The notes beneath the pieces were generated by a model. The model was given only the letters and a program-made list of their open reading frames with translations, ran no database searches and was not told the origin of the DNA. Positions 42,586 through 52,864 of a stretch of DNA of 64,000 bases are shown piece by piece. The stretch's first letter is position 1. Every line of letters begins with the position of its first letter. A program made the position numbers and the translations under genes. The stretch covers positions 7,461,493-7,525,492 of the forward strand of contig CP154956.1 of assembly GCA_039621445.1 (NCBI GenBank), written 5' to 3'. The stretch is from Euglena gracilis (Eukaryota; Euglenida; Euglenophyceae; Euglenales).

Positions 42586-43552
42586 CGCTCCCCTCCTTAA
42601 AAAAGCTGCCCAGGGAAGCTAAACCTGCCTTCGGCAAAAAGGCGCTGGGAGTTATGTTTTTTTTTATTCACGAACACAATCTTGACTCTTTCTTTCTGTC
42701 TGTCCGTTACTTTTCTTTTCTGTTTTTCGGGGGGAGGGCGTGGTTTGAAGGCCGACCCTCAGGGGGGTCGGTCTCCTACAGCAGCAGGCAGCAGGCACCC
42801 GCACCACCCTGGGCCGTTCTGGCAGGGGTTCCCCCCCAGAACAGTCCAAAGATACCCCTTGGGCCGTCATCTCCGGAACTTTTATTCCCGTTTTTTCCCT
42901 GTCTCTCGTTTTTTTGTCCGTCCAGTGACGGGGGTCCAGGGCCTGGTGGAGGTCCTGAAGAAGGGGGCTCGCAGGTGCAGCGGGAGGGGGTTACCGCGGG
43001 GAGGGCTTCGGCCATAAGCCTGGGAGGGGGACCCAGCCCACACCATCCCGGCGGGCTTCGGCCACAGCTGGTAAGGGCTCCGGCCCAGGGCATGCGGGAG
43101 GGGGACCCAGCCCGCACAATCCCAGGCAGGGCTTCAGCCTCAGCCCCTCGTGCCCTCCTTCGCCTTCTGCCTGCGCTCCTTCCTTCTCCTTCCTCATGAC
43201 TTCTGCGCCAAGCCTCCGCCCCCACCACGCCCCACTGGGGCACTTGCCTGGGCACCATGCCCCACGTCGTCACTGCATGGGCTGTAATGCCCAATTCCGG
43301 CACTGCATAGTCTGTATTGCCCAACTCCGTCATTTCCACGTCTGACATATCCATTTGGGACATCCTGCATCTTGCTTTCTGCATCACTCCTTCCTCGGCA
43401 TTCACACCTCTGACATCCCCTTCCTGGGCATTCACATCTCTGACATTTCCTTCCTTAGCATTCACCAGCCTGGCATCAGAGGCCACCCTGCCATGGGCCC
43501 TGAGCCTGTCAGCAGCAGCTGCTGCTGCACGACTGGCACACCACGAAACTGG
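42586..43552. other. Region between the direct repeats
   Basis: No recognised gene. GGGGGACCCAGCCC-type tandem units (43020-43120) and a 30-bp minisatellite (GCATTCACATCTCTGACATT, about 43385-43465) that reads on the minus strand as repeated NA.EG(D/N)VR. A 236-codon minus frame across both (42776-43486) is probably a repeat artefact. Confidence 0.45.
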
Positions 43553-43815
43553 CCCCTGGCGCCTGCAGGCCCTGCCACTGGCTGGGATCCATCAATTCAC
43601 CCAGGGGGCCTGGCACCCACCTGGGACTTTCCTTGTCACTTTTCATGGTAATCCCTCTTCCCAACTCCAAGCGCTGGCACAAATCAAGATACTTCCCAGA
43701 ACTGAACACCCAAAGTCAAACCGAACACGCTGCTTTCCACTGTAAACACAAACACAGACAGAATTATGTGTAATTACTAATTCCCCTGCTGGAATATCAA
43801 CTTCTTTCCCAGCGC
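43553..43815. repeat. About 265-bp direct repeat, right copy
   Basis: Direct counterpart of 42318-42585. Divergence is moderate, so this is not a young duplication. Confidence 0.6.
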
Positions 43816-43897
43816 ACACAAACGGGAGGTGGAGGAGTGGCACACCGATAGGGAGCGGGCTTGTCATAGCTCTGATTCGGCCAATCGCAAGGGCCCT

Positions 43898-44641
43898 TCA
43901 GGCCATTTTGGACTCTGCCTTGAATTGGTTGCCATTTGAAACCATATTGATTGAGGAGCTATGGACACGAGGGGTTTTCAAAGGCACAACCACCTTCACA
44001 GCCGAAACCGAGATTATGGGGGGGATTTTCAAAATTACCCCCCCCCCATTATGGCATATATAGTTGCTTTGAGTCCCGACTTGACCTTGCCCAATAACCT
44101 CCCGAACTTCACTAACCAAAATTGGCTTGGTCTCCGTTCTGGAATCCTCTGAAGGATCGGTGTTGCTAACCACCGATTTGAGCAAATATTTGGAGGGATT
44201 TTCCACACACCCCTCGAAACGCCCAAAGACAGTCTCTGTTAGGGATCTTGCAGGACAGTTGGTTGAAAAGGAGAATTCACCACTACTCTTTCCATGGCGC
44301 AGATCACAGGGGGGATTCTCCGGACAAGCACCTATCCGTACCATGTTATGTCCTAAGGCGGAGGGACCTTCGGTGCCTCCGTTGCCCCTGGGTTGCGTAG
44401 GATCGATCAACACACCCGGCCTCGCATCCCCTGTTGCCTGAGCCCAACCACCCATTTCTAGATCCTCTTCCCCAACCCATACTCCCTTTTTCTGGCAAAC
44501 CAAAACACCACCATGAGGAGTTGCCTCTCCTCCCGCCGGCGCTCCTTCCCCATTTCTTTTGCCCTCTTGTGCATTTCCTTTTTGAATTGGCATTCCATTT
44601 CCTAAAATAAAAGAAACAATTGCACAAGAAGTGGAAGACAT
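43898..44641 (-). CDS. Hypothetical protein, possibly element-derived
   Basis: A 247-codon ATG frame (MSSTSCAIVSFILGNGMPIQ). It has a Lys/Glu/Gly-rich N-terminal third and then Pro/Gly-rich sequence without recognisable motifs. It lies among retroelement debris and may be part of a decayed pol or of an unannotated element. No function assigned. Confidence 0.25.
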   Translation of the reverse strand: MSSTSCAIVSFILGNGMPIQKGNAQEGKRNGEGAPAGGEATPHGGVLVCQKKGVWVGEEDLEMGGWAQATGDARPGVLIDPTQPRGNGGTEGPSALGHNMVRIGACPENPPCDLRHGKSSGEFSFSTNCPARSLTETVFGRFEGCVENPSKYLLKSVVSNTDPSEDSRTETKPILVSEVREVIGQGQVGTQSNYICHNGGGVILKIPPIISVSAVKVVVPLKTPRVHSSSINMVSNGNQFKAESKMA

Positions 44642-46686
44642 GTAGGGAAGTACTTGGGTTTGTTCACGGAACGTTGGTTAATGCGACGTGCAGCTTATGC
44701 TTGTCTACACCAAAAACTTGACAATGCCAATGGTAATGCCAAAAAGCCAAAAAACAGATGATCCACGATAACGTGATCCAAAGATTCAATTGGTACAATC
44801 GATAAATCCCAATGCAGTGACCAAAAGACCCACCTGAGATTAGAAAGGGGGTGAGTAGGCACAACCCTTTCCTACCGCGCTGAATGCACGCTTTTCTGGG
44901 TCATCCTCCCCACACCCATCCCACGCATGCTCCGGCTCCAGGCGCTCACCACCACGCTACCCAAGGCATCGTGTATTCAACCCCCAGGTCCATAAACCTT
45001 TGCGCTCACACTTCTCCAACCCAAAATTTGGAGTTGCGTGGCCTTGCGTCCCTTCCCGCACCCATTGCCGCTTTTAGCGTATAACAATTGTCCCTTGCCT
45101 CAAAAAATGGCACATGGACCCAAGCGGCGCCTTGGGCGTCTAAGGGAAGCATTGGGTAAAGGACCAAACTGATGCCGGGGGGGGGGGCGTCCGTCTGGCG
45201 CTCCCCCTGAAAAAAAAAACAAAAATACGCTTTGCCGACCATTCAAAATAGGACCTCCGCCCCTCACGTTGGGGGGGGGGGGGCTTGGTCGACTCCGCAC
45301 AAGTCAAACCGCGGGCTTAGCCTTCTCCCCCACCAAAAATCCACTCCTTTCCCTCGCAAGGGGTCGAGTGGATTCACCACCCGGGTTATTTCCCTTTCCA
45401 CCGACTGCTCGGTGAGGCCGGCGTCAAGAAGTGCAAAATACAACTCCGGTCCCAACACAGCTCTGCCGCCTTGGAGTGTCCTCCTTCGCATCGACTTGAG
45501 ACTTTGGAACGGTGTAGGCCCTAGATTCGGCGCGTCCGCCTCCGCCTTCCGGGCGCCGAGGGGTCCGGCTCTGATCTCCGGTTCGTCTGGCACTTGGACG
45601 GGTTCCTCTGCTACCATTTTTGTAGGTTGTCACCGCACGCCGTCGGACGGCCACGGGGCGGAAGCTCATACTAACCTTCGTGGCACGTCCTCAGCGGGGA
45701 AAAACGCACAAGGTCCGGCAAACCAGTGTCTTCGTCCTTTTGCGCAGTTGCACGCCGCGGTCGATCTCCGCGGTATGCCCGCTGCCTGCACGCAATCGGT
45801 CAAGTTTCACACGGCCTGACCTGGGTCTCGAACCCACGACCTGCCGCGTAAGAGCTCAGCACCTTAGCGAACAAGCCATTCGAGCGATACGCGGCTTCGT
45901 ACTACGCGCCAGCTACCCACCGTCGTAGGCCATCCCGTCCGATTAGCTTGGCTGGCCCGTGCATGGTCGGTCACTGCAATTTCCGGGCTCCTCTGAACCT
46001 ACAAACTGCCGACTGGTTCATGATGGGCTGGGGTGGGCACTGGGGTGCGCACCCCAACAAGCATCCCCGGATTCACATGCCCCACAGGCGTCCACGGATG
46101 CACATGATCATGCACCTGCCTGCAATCGCGACCACACTGGCCCGTTTATCCCACAACTTAAGATTCCCCCCATAGCCTCCCTCTCCCACTGGAGCATCCA
46201 CTCAAGGGAGTCACTCAGGGAAGGCCAGAAGATCCAGGGAGGAGCACAGCACCAATGTGGAGGCTGTGCGCAGGCATGCAACAGGGGTTCGATACCTTCG
46301 GCTCCGGGGGAGACACACACCTCCCGGAGGGGGACGGAGAGGTCGAGCACGGTAGCAGAGGCACGGGGCGACATGAAGGGCAGGCTGGAGTGGTCTGCAG
46401 GGGAGGGTGGGAACCCCACTTCAGCCATCCAAATCCCCGCATCATCACAGGTGCTTGTTCCGGAGGGAAAGCTGCCGAATTCCCTCATTCTCAAGGCGGC
46501 CATAGTCGGAACCTCCACCTACGGGGGTCCTGATGACCATAGTCGGCCCTTAACACCTTGGGATCCGCACTTTGCCATTGTGAGGACATGCCTTGTTCGC
46601 CGGCGGTGTTGTGTGATTGTTCGTTGTGCTGGGTTAGGCGTCTCCCCTTAGTGCCTTTCTTCGCCGGAGTTGGCTGATTCCTAATC
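44642..46686. other. Unassigned region
   Basis: Open frames of 117 codons (minus, 45264-45617) and 195-230 codons (plus, 45232-45819 and 45959-46651) overlap one another on both strands and show no motif. G run at 45178-45187 and 45270-45283. Contains the tRNA-like sequence at 45813-45877. Confidence 0.35.
45813..45877 (-). other. tRNA-like sequence (SINE head or tRNA pseudogene)
   Basis: On the minus strand GGCTTG at the start pairs with CAGGCC at the end (one G-U pair). A D-arm-like GCT...AGC follows, then GGTCGTGGGTTCGAGACCCA, a good T-arm with B-box GGTTCGAGACC. The anticodon arm region is about six bases too short to fold, so a functional tRNA is unlikely. Confidence 0.45.
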
Positions 46687-47912
46687 TTGCCCTTCGACAC
46701 GGAAGAGGACAGAAACTTTCAAAGAACAGAGTTGGAAGAGATCAAGAAAATACAATACCAATATTCAGAACCTGTAGAGCCTGAAGAATATCAAATTCAA
46801 CAAATTATTTCAACTTTGACATTGGAGGTCAATGCAGCATGTGGAGAACAAATTGGAATTATCAAGTCGACAAATTGGACAAAGTGCAGAGCAAGAAGCG
46901 CCAGCTGGAGAACTTGGAGATGCGGTTTCAACGTGGCGAACCGTGGCCATCACTTGCCCCCCACCACACAACTCATCAGAAAACTTTTTTCAGCAGCAGA
47001 CAACCACACACAGTGATGGCCATGGACCCTGGCAAACAGAGGGCAAAAAGCCCAAGCGACAACGGAAGACACTGGGTACCCAGGGTCAAGACGCATTACA
47101 TTTCAAATTGGGGTACAAGAAACCTTCAAGATTGGCAGACGCAGCCCAGAGAGCAAAAGCCCCAGCCCAGAGGGCAAATGCCCCCAACCTATCAAGACGG
47201 AATAAAGGACAAGGGGGCCAGTACAACATTGGGAAGCCAGCAAATGGCCCAGTCTGGAGCAGAATGCCCACAGGAAGGGGCAAAACAGGTCTGTACCGAC
47301 CAGTTTTTTTCAAATTCAGCCCACAGCCCCATTCCAGGGGGGAAGGGGGAGGCCCATCAACAGGGCTCCCCCAGATTTCAATTGGGCATGGCAGGAAGCC
47401 AGAACTTACAGCCCCGGCCATGGCGGCCAGGACAAAGGGGGCTTGGGACAAGGTGGCCAATCCAAAGGCTATGGCAGCCATACAAGGGGTGGACCTCCAG
47501 TGGCCCCCAAGAAGCTAAAGGGCAGCCTCCCAGGGGCTTTGTATTTAACAAATGCCCAGCCCCAGGAGGAAAAGGGGGAAGGGGAAGGACCCCCACCAGT
47601 ATTTATTCATCAACCTTCAAAACTCCCAGTGAGATCAAAAAGGGGGGGACCCACAGAGGCCCCCTATGGTATGGCTACCAACACCATCATCATCAAGGAG
47701 GCCTGATAGGCAAAACAGGGGTAGTAAGCTCTATGGTATGCATTCCAACAACAAGATCCTCCAGAGAGAGACTGAGAAGAGAGGAGAGTGCATGCACACC
47801 CCCCCCAGGAAAACTTTCCTTTTCCAAGGGCTCAAGCCCTAGGGGCCCCAAAGGTGCAATGTCCGAACACCCCCAACCCAGCCCCCCCAAAATCATCTCA
47901 TTAAAAAAATAA
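46687..47912 (+). pseudogene. DIRS element, ORF1 (Gag-like) region
   Basis: Open plus-strand frames upstream of the DIRS RT. The likely coding path starts near FDTEEDRNFQRTELEEIKK (46691), then moves to a frame with coiled-coil-like HVENKLELSSRQIG, a basic Gln/Gly-rich region and LQWPPRS at 47518. Several frame changes are needed, so the copy is broken. It lacks CCHC knuckles, as is common in DIRS ORF1. Assignment rests on position and composition. Confidence 0.45.
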
Positions 47913-48095
47913 ATTCCATGGAGGAGAAATGGGGAGACACCCCCCCTGCATCAAAGGCTACAAAAAAGCCTAAAATGGTGGAAAAAACATGCCCCCCCAG
48001 CAACATGTCGACTCATCAAGGATGGAATTCAGCCCCCCTGGGTTCATCACCCAAAATTATCCACCCACCCAAAAACCAGAGCAAATTTAGACCTG

Positions 48096-49035
48096 ACGCA
48101 GGCAGAAAAAATCCTGCAGGATTACGAAAAGTCTGGATCCGTGAAGAGGGTGGGGGATTCAAACTCACAACATTTAATCCCCTGGTTTCTAATTTCAAAA
48201 CCAGAGGGGGAACAGACCAAATGGAGGTTAATAAGCGACTGCAGGGAACTAAATCAACAGTTCCAGGCAAAACCTTTCAGGCTGGATCACATCCAGCACA
48301 TTTTTCCAGTTTTGGAAAAAGGCCACTGGGCAGCCAAAATCGACTTGAAGTATGCTTATTTTCACATCCCAGCAAGCCAGGCCCTAAGGCCATTTCTAAG
48401 GCATCAGGTGGGGGGGCAAACATGGGAGTTTCAAGTAGGATGTTTTGGGCTAAATGTAATGCCCCAAATTTTCATGTCAGTAATGAAAACATTCGAAAAG
48501 CTGTGGAGAAAAAGGGGGATCCAGGTTTTCATTTACCTGGACGACATTTTGCTGGTGGCCCCAACACAAAACCTTTTGCAAAATCACCTGCACACAGTGG
48601 TCAGGGATTTAATCAAATCAGGATTCAAAATCAATGTAAAAAAGTCCACCCTGCAGCCCACCCAAGTGGTAAATCATCTGGGATTTCAACTAAACTTTCA
48701 AGAAGGAAAAGTGCAGGTTCCCCCCCAGAAGATCAAAACAATAAAAAAGGAACTGGGAAAAATTGTGAAGAAAGATTACATGTCAAAAAGGCAATTGGCT
48801 GCCATTTCGGGCCAAATAAGTGCAATCTTATGGCCCTGCCCTTTCTAAGGGCATATAAAGATGCCCTGGCAAATTTTTTATTTACAAACTCTGCAGCCCC
48901 CTAGAGTTCAAAACATCCAATTTCACAGGAAATTAAGACCCAATTAAGGGAAATAAAAATTTTACTGGACACCTGGGGGGCAGACCCTTCCCCCAAAATG
49001 CAACAAGAGAGTTGCACTCAGACAGCAGCACCCAT
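48096..49035 (+). pseudogene. DIRS element RT and start of RNase H, interrupted
   Basis: Seen: ILQDYEKSGSVKRVG, LIPWFLISKPEG, WRLISDCRELN, motif A AKIDLKYAYFHIP, FGLNVMPQIFMSVMK, catalytic IYLDDILLVAP (about 48530-48560) and HLGFQLNF. These are the RT blocks of the DIRS/tyrosine-recombinase class. A frame change near 48830 (LPFLRAYKDAL continues in another frame) and further ones show decay. The RNase H region begins (ILLDTWGADPSPKMQ) and is cut at 49035 by the chromovirus LTR. It resumes at 62868. Confidence 0.75.
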
Positions 49036-49699
49036 TGTAGGGGTTGCCCCCCCTGAGGTCCCTGCGAAGGGACCCCTGGCGGCGCAACCCGCGTAGGATC
49101 GTTTTTATTTGAGCCCACCTGGTGGGGGTTTTCCCCTTGGAGGAAAAATGGGGTAGGGGTGGGTGTTGTTGAGGATGGTGATGTTGAAAATGACATACTT
49201 TTGAGGTCCAATCAATTGAACTTGAATGAATAATCAATAATACTCAATGACTTGAACTTGTTTGCTTGAACTTGTTTGATTGTTGCAAATGCAAGCACAA
49301 TTGAATGCCAAATGACAAATAAAACAGAGTGTAAACAGGGCCCTGTGAACAGAAAATGTACAATTGGAGGGGGGCTACAGCTGGGGGGGCTACTTGGTAT
49401 ACTCTGCGCAATTCTTAATGAATTGCGCCATCCCAAGCGCCCACCAAGGGGGTGCGCATGCTTGCGCAAAGCCCAGCAGGGCTTGCGCATCCCCTTGGGG
49501 GTTGCCTGTTGGCCCCCTCAAACTGCCCCCTCCTTTACCTTCCCTTGGCTTGGTCAAAATGGGCTGTGGGGCCCCCTTGGGGGCCAGTGGGGCCTCAAAA
49601 GGCCCTTGGGGGCATTGGAGCCCCCCTCGCGGCCCTTCGTGGCCCCTTTGGGCCCCCTTGGGACCCCCCCTTGGGGCGGGCACCCTCGGACCGCGCACA
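49036..49699 (-). repeat. 3' LTR of chromovirus copy 1
   Basis: 664 bp from TGTAGGGGTTGCC to GGACCGCGCACA on the plus strand. Differs from the other LTR by a few substitutions and one base of length. Confidence 0.9.
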
Positions 49700-49710
49700 C
49701 TCCCCTCCTC
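49700..49710 (-). other. Polypurine tract of chromovirus copy 1
   Basis: Reads GAGGAGGGGAG on the minus strand, directly abutting the 3' LTR; the expected primer site for plus-strand DNA synthesis. Confidence 0.7.
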
Positions 49711-51342
49711 AACAAAATTGCCGTGCAATTTAAATTCGACTCCTTTGCCGGTCCGAGGTGCCGCCCCCCCCCTTTTTGCTTTCCGGCCTCCGAAAAAATT
49801 TGTATTTTTTTTTCTTGTTGAAACGCACAAGCGGTGGCGCCACGTGCCGTGTGTGGCGCGTGCTGTCGGGGAGGGGGCACAGGGGAAGGGCGAGAAGGGG
49901 GACGGGCGCCTCCGGGCTCGTGACCCGGGGAGGCACCGCCTGGGGCCCCTCCGCTCCCCCTCAGGTCCCGTGAGCCTTCTTGGCCCATGGGTAGGGGCGG
50001 ACTGCCCCCCCCCCCGAAACACTCGATGCCAATGTGTAATTGTGATTCCCCCCCCCAGGCCCCGCTTGGCCCGGGGTGGAAGGCTCCTGCATGTTTGGAA
50101 GGAAACATTTGACCAACCCAGCAGGTCCGCCCCGCCTTGCCCGGTATCCCGGGGCCAAAGGCCCCCGGGGGCTTGGCAGGGGTGCGTGCTGGAAGGGGCG
50201 CCGGGGAGGCGCCTTGGGTGGGGCCCGTTCCTTGGAGGAGGGGACTGCCCCCCCCCCTGTGGAGGGGGTCGGGGCTGCCCCCCCCCCGCGTGGTGGGCTG
50301 AGCCGCCTTGGCCGGGGCCCGTCCTCTTGAGAGGGGGGGCTGCCCCCCCCCCCGCTCTCTCCGGTGTGGAGGGGGTTGGCGCTTGCCCCCCCCCGGCGTG
50401 GTTAACTTCAAAAATTGGCCGACGGGGTGTATATTTTTAAAATTGGTGGAAGATCGGCAGGAGCCCCCCCCGGCATGGTGGGCCGAGGAGGGATGTGGAC
50501 GACCACAAAAAAAATCGGCAGGCGCCCAGGCGCCCCCCCCCCTTTCCGTCGGCACGGTTGGCCGATGAGGGGGGCAGCCAAAAGTCAAAAATCGGGAAGA
50601 ATTGGCAGGCGCCCCCCCCCTCCCTCGGCACGGTGGGCCGAAGAGGGGTGTGGCCAACCATCAAAAATTGAACAAAATGGGCAGGTGCCCCCCCCCCCGG
50701 AGCCAACTTGGCCACGGGACACCCCCACCGCCTAATGACAACGCAACACGAAAATGAAATGGAGATCGACCGAACACTTGAAGGGCTCAAAAAAAAAGGA
50801 AAAAAAATAATGCACACCAGGGGGCTCGAGGCACTCGTTGGGCCTCCGTGGCCCTGTGGGCCCTTGGGCCCGCAGGCGCCTGTGGACCCCCTGTGGGCCC
50901 CTCGGGCGCCGCACCGTGCGGTGTGGTGCACGTGCGGCGCGTGGGGCGCCTCATCTCGTGGGGCGCTTGCCCCTCGGGGCGCTATGTGGGTCGCGGGTGG
51001 TGGGCGAGGCCAGCCTTGGGGGGGCTGTGGGCCCCCTCACCCCTTGGGACTCCCCCCCCGGTGTGCTCCTGTGGCCACCTCGCCCCACCCGGGCGTCCCG
51101 TCGCCCCTCCTGGCCCCCTCGCCCGTAGCCAAGGGGCACTGTGGGGTTGACTTCGCTGCAATTGAAATTGAGATTGAACCTGCGAAACACAACAACAACA
51201 ACAACAAACAAAGGAAATCAGCTCGTTTCCTCCATGGTTTTCCGCACCAACCCCATTTTCTGCCCCCCCCCTCCGCCGGCATGGGCTAGCCTCCACAGGT
51301 AAGCCGGCCCAGGATACGTCTGGGTCGGCGGGGGGGGGAGGC
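49711..51342 (-). other. Long 3' non-coding region with tandem repeats
   Basis: GC-rich, C/G runs. Between 50390 and 50700 a unit of about 80-100 bp (GGCACGGTGGGCCGA ... AAAATCGG ... GGCAGGCGCCCCCCCC) is repeated about four times. A TTGTTGTTGTTG tract followed by TTTCGCAG (minus strand, about 51185-51215) looks like a splice acceptor. Open frames of up to 367 codons are low-complexity artefacts. Confidence 0.5.
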
Positions 51343-51876
51343 TTAGGGGTCCTCATTGGAGCCGGGCCACAAGGGCTCGAACTCCGCGAGGAGCAGTTGG
51401 AGCACCCCGCCGGGCTCCCCGACCTGGTCCCCTTCGGCGTCCTCGGCCTCGGGGTCCCCGGCCGTGGCAGCAGCGGCGAGGAGGTCCAACGACCCCGACT
51501 CGCTTGCCTCCTCCTCGCTCCCCTGGTCGTCCCCTTCGCCAGGCGCCTCCGCCTGCACCTCCGCATCCACCCGCTGCGGCGCTCCCTCGCCCACCAACCG
51601 CCCCACCACGCTCCGGAGGTGCTCCACGTCCGCCGCCAGCCCCTCGAGGTAGGCCAGCAGGGAGCGAAGGTCCTCCGGGCGTGTGGGCGACGGTGGTCGG
51701 GGGGAGTCGGCCGGCTGGGGAGGTTCCACGGGGGTGTCCAGGCGGGGGCGCTTGGGGGCGGGCAAGGGGGTGAGGAGGGCGGCCTCCGCCTCGGCGGCCG
51801 ATGGCGGCGGGGGGACGACGGGAAGAGGTCCAGGGACGTAGGGGCGACGGGGCACGTAGCGCTGCATCCTACGCAC
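51343..51876 (-). CDS. Accessory ORF downstream of integrase
   Basis: 177 codons from an ATG (MRRMQRYVPRRPYVPG). Seen: Pro-rich N-terminus, a basic PKRPRL that could be a nuclear localisation signal, a leucine-heptad stretch (LAYLEGLAADVEHLRSVVG), then a Glu/Asp-rich tail. It occupies the position where env or other extra ORFs sit in some Ty3/gypsy elements but has no signal peptide or membrane segment. No homologue recognised. A competing frame of 353 codons on the same strand (50982-52043) is Arg/Pro-rich and looks like its shadow. Confidence 0.45.
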   Translation of the reverse strand: MRRMQRYVPRRPYVPGPLPVVPPPPSAAEAEAALLTPLPAPKRPRLDTPVEPPQPADSPRPPSPTRPEDLRSLLAYLEGLAADVEHLRSVVGRLVGEGAPQRVDAEVQAEAPGEGDDQGSEEEASESGSLDLLAAAATAGDPEAEDAEGDQVGEPGGVLQLLLAEFEPLWPGSNEDP

Positions 51877-51961
51877 AAGAGCGAAGGATGTTCGTGTGCT
51901 CCGTCACCACCACAATCCCCGCACCCGCCGTCCCCTTGCCTCCACCTCCTACCCCCCACCC

Positions 51962-52864
51962 TTATTGACCCCGTCCCCGCCCCCTCCTCTTCCCGGGGCG
52001 GAGAAGTCCCACCACCTCCAACGGAATCCCCTTGGCTGCACAATAATCAACCACATCCTCATTGTACGAGGGGAAGAAATCTGACCATGGCAGCCATTGG
52101 AGATCCGTCGGATCCCAATTTTTCCACCTCACCTGAAATTCCGGGACGCCCGTTTCCGGGTGGTTCCGGCTGCCCACGATCTCCTCCACCACCCACTCAT
52201 CCGGGCCCACCTCCAGGGGGGCCGCCTTGTCATTGAAATAGAACAGTGGGAGGGGGTCGGTGGAGAACTCGTCCTCCGCGTGGAGCTTGAGTTGGCTCCG
52301 GTGTGTCTCTTGGCGGGCCCCTGGGGCCAGCTCCACCACATATGAGTGGCGACCCCGGCGGGCCACCACAGTCCCCCTTTTCCACTTGGTGGCCAACTTG
52401 TCCGTGCCCGGCTGTGTCTCGGGACGGTACCACACCTTGGCACCGACCTCCAGGGGAGGTGGGTCCCTTCTCTTGGCATTGATGGAAGCCCACCGTTTGG
52501 CGTGCAAGGCATTCAAGGTTGAGGCCACCTTCTCGTCCATAGCCCGCATCCGTGCCATGAAGTCGGCTGCCCCCTCGGCCTCTCGTGGGGGCTGGTGGGG
52601 AAGGCCTTGGAGTGGCCGGTGCCGCCCGAAGACCACCTCGTAGGGCGACAAGCCGGACTCCCCTGGCACATCGTGCAGGTGCCGGAGGGCCTTAGGTAAC
52701 AGCACCACCCATTGGGCCTCCTTCTCCGACAGGTCAGCGATGAGCTTGGACAGAGTGTTCATCACCCGTTGGCCTGCCACCTCTGCCCGACGTTGGCCTG
52801 GTGGTGGTAGGCCTGCCCGTAGGCACGCCTCACCCCCATGGCGGCGCACATTGTTTGCCACCAA
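51962..52864 (-). CDS. Chromovirus integrase C-terminus and chromodomain
   Basis: Continues the integrase in a new frame (EVAGQRVMNTLSKLIADL after the frameshift near 52800). Seen: SGLSPYEVVFGRHRPLQG, FMARMRAMDEKV, a GPY/F-module-like segment (KLATKWKRGTVVARRG), then residues about 215-280 with a chromodomain: DEWVVEEIVGSRNHPE, FQVRWKNWDPTDLQWLPWSD and NEDVVDYC, with the aromatic residues expected to bind methylated histone tails. It ends in basic GKRRGRGRGQ. Family role: integrase of chromoviruses uses this domain to choose heterochromatic targets. The first about 20 codons from 52864 are out-of-frame sequence. Confidence 0.8.
   Translation of the reverse strand: MVANNVRRHGGEACLRAGLPPPGQRRAEVAGQRVMNTLSKLIADLSEKEAQWVVLLPKALRHLHDVPGESGLSPYEVVFGRHRPLQGLPHQPPREAEGAADFMARMRAMDEKVASTLNALHAKRWASINAKRRDPPPLEVGAKVWYRPETQPGTDKLATKWKRGTVVARRGRHSYVVELAPGARQETHRSQLKLHAEDEFSTDPLPLFYFNDKAAPLEVGPDEWVVEEIVGSRNHPETGVPEFQVRWKNWDPTDLQWLPWSDFFPSYNEDVVDYCAAKGIPLEVVGLLRPGKRRGRGRGQ

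Noticed and set aside
46108-46651. Overlapping frames of 136-230 codons on both strands
   Set aside because: No motif, both strands open, next to low-complexity DNA; not supportable as genes.
49364-50657. Frames of 358 and 367 codons across the chromovirus 3' region
   Set aside because: They cover tandem repeats and C/G runs and cross the LTR boundary; opposite strands are open at the same time.
50982-52043. 353-codon minus frame overlapping the accessory ORF
   Set aside because: Arg/Pro/Cys-rich with no motif; looks like the shadow frame of the 177-codon ORF and the chromodomain region.
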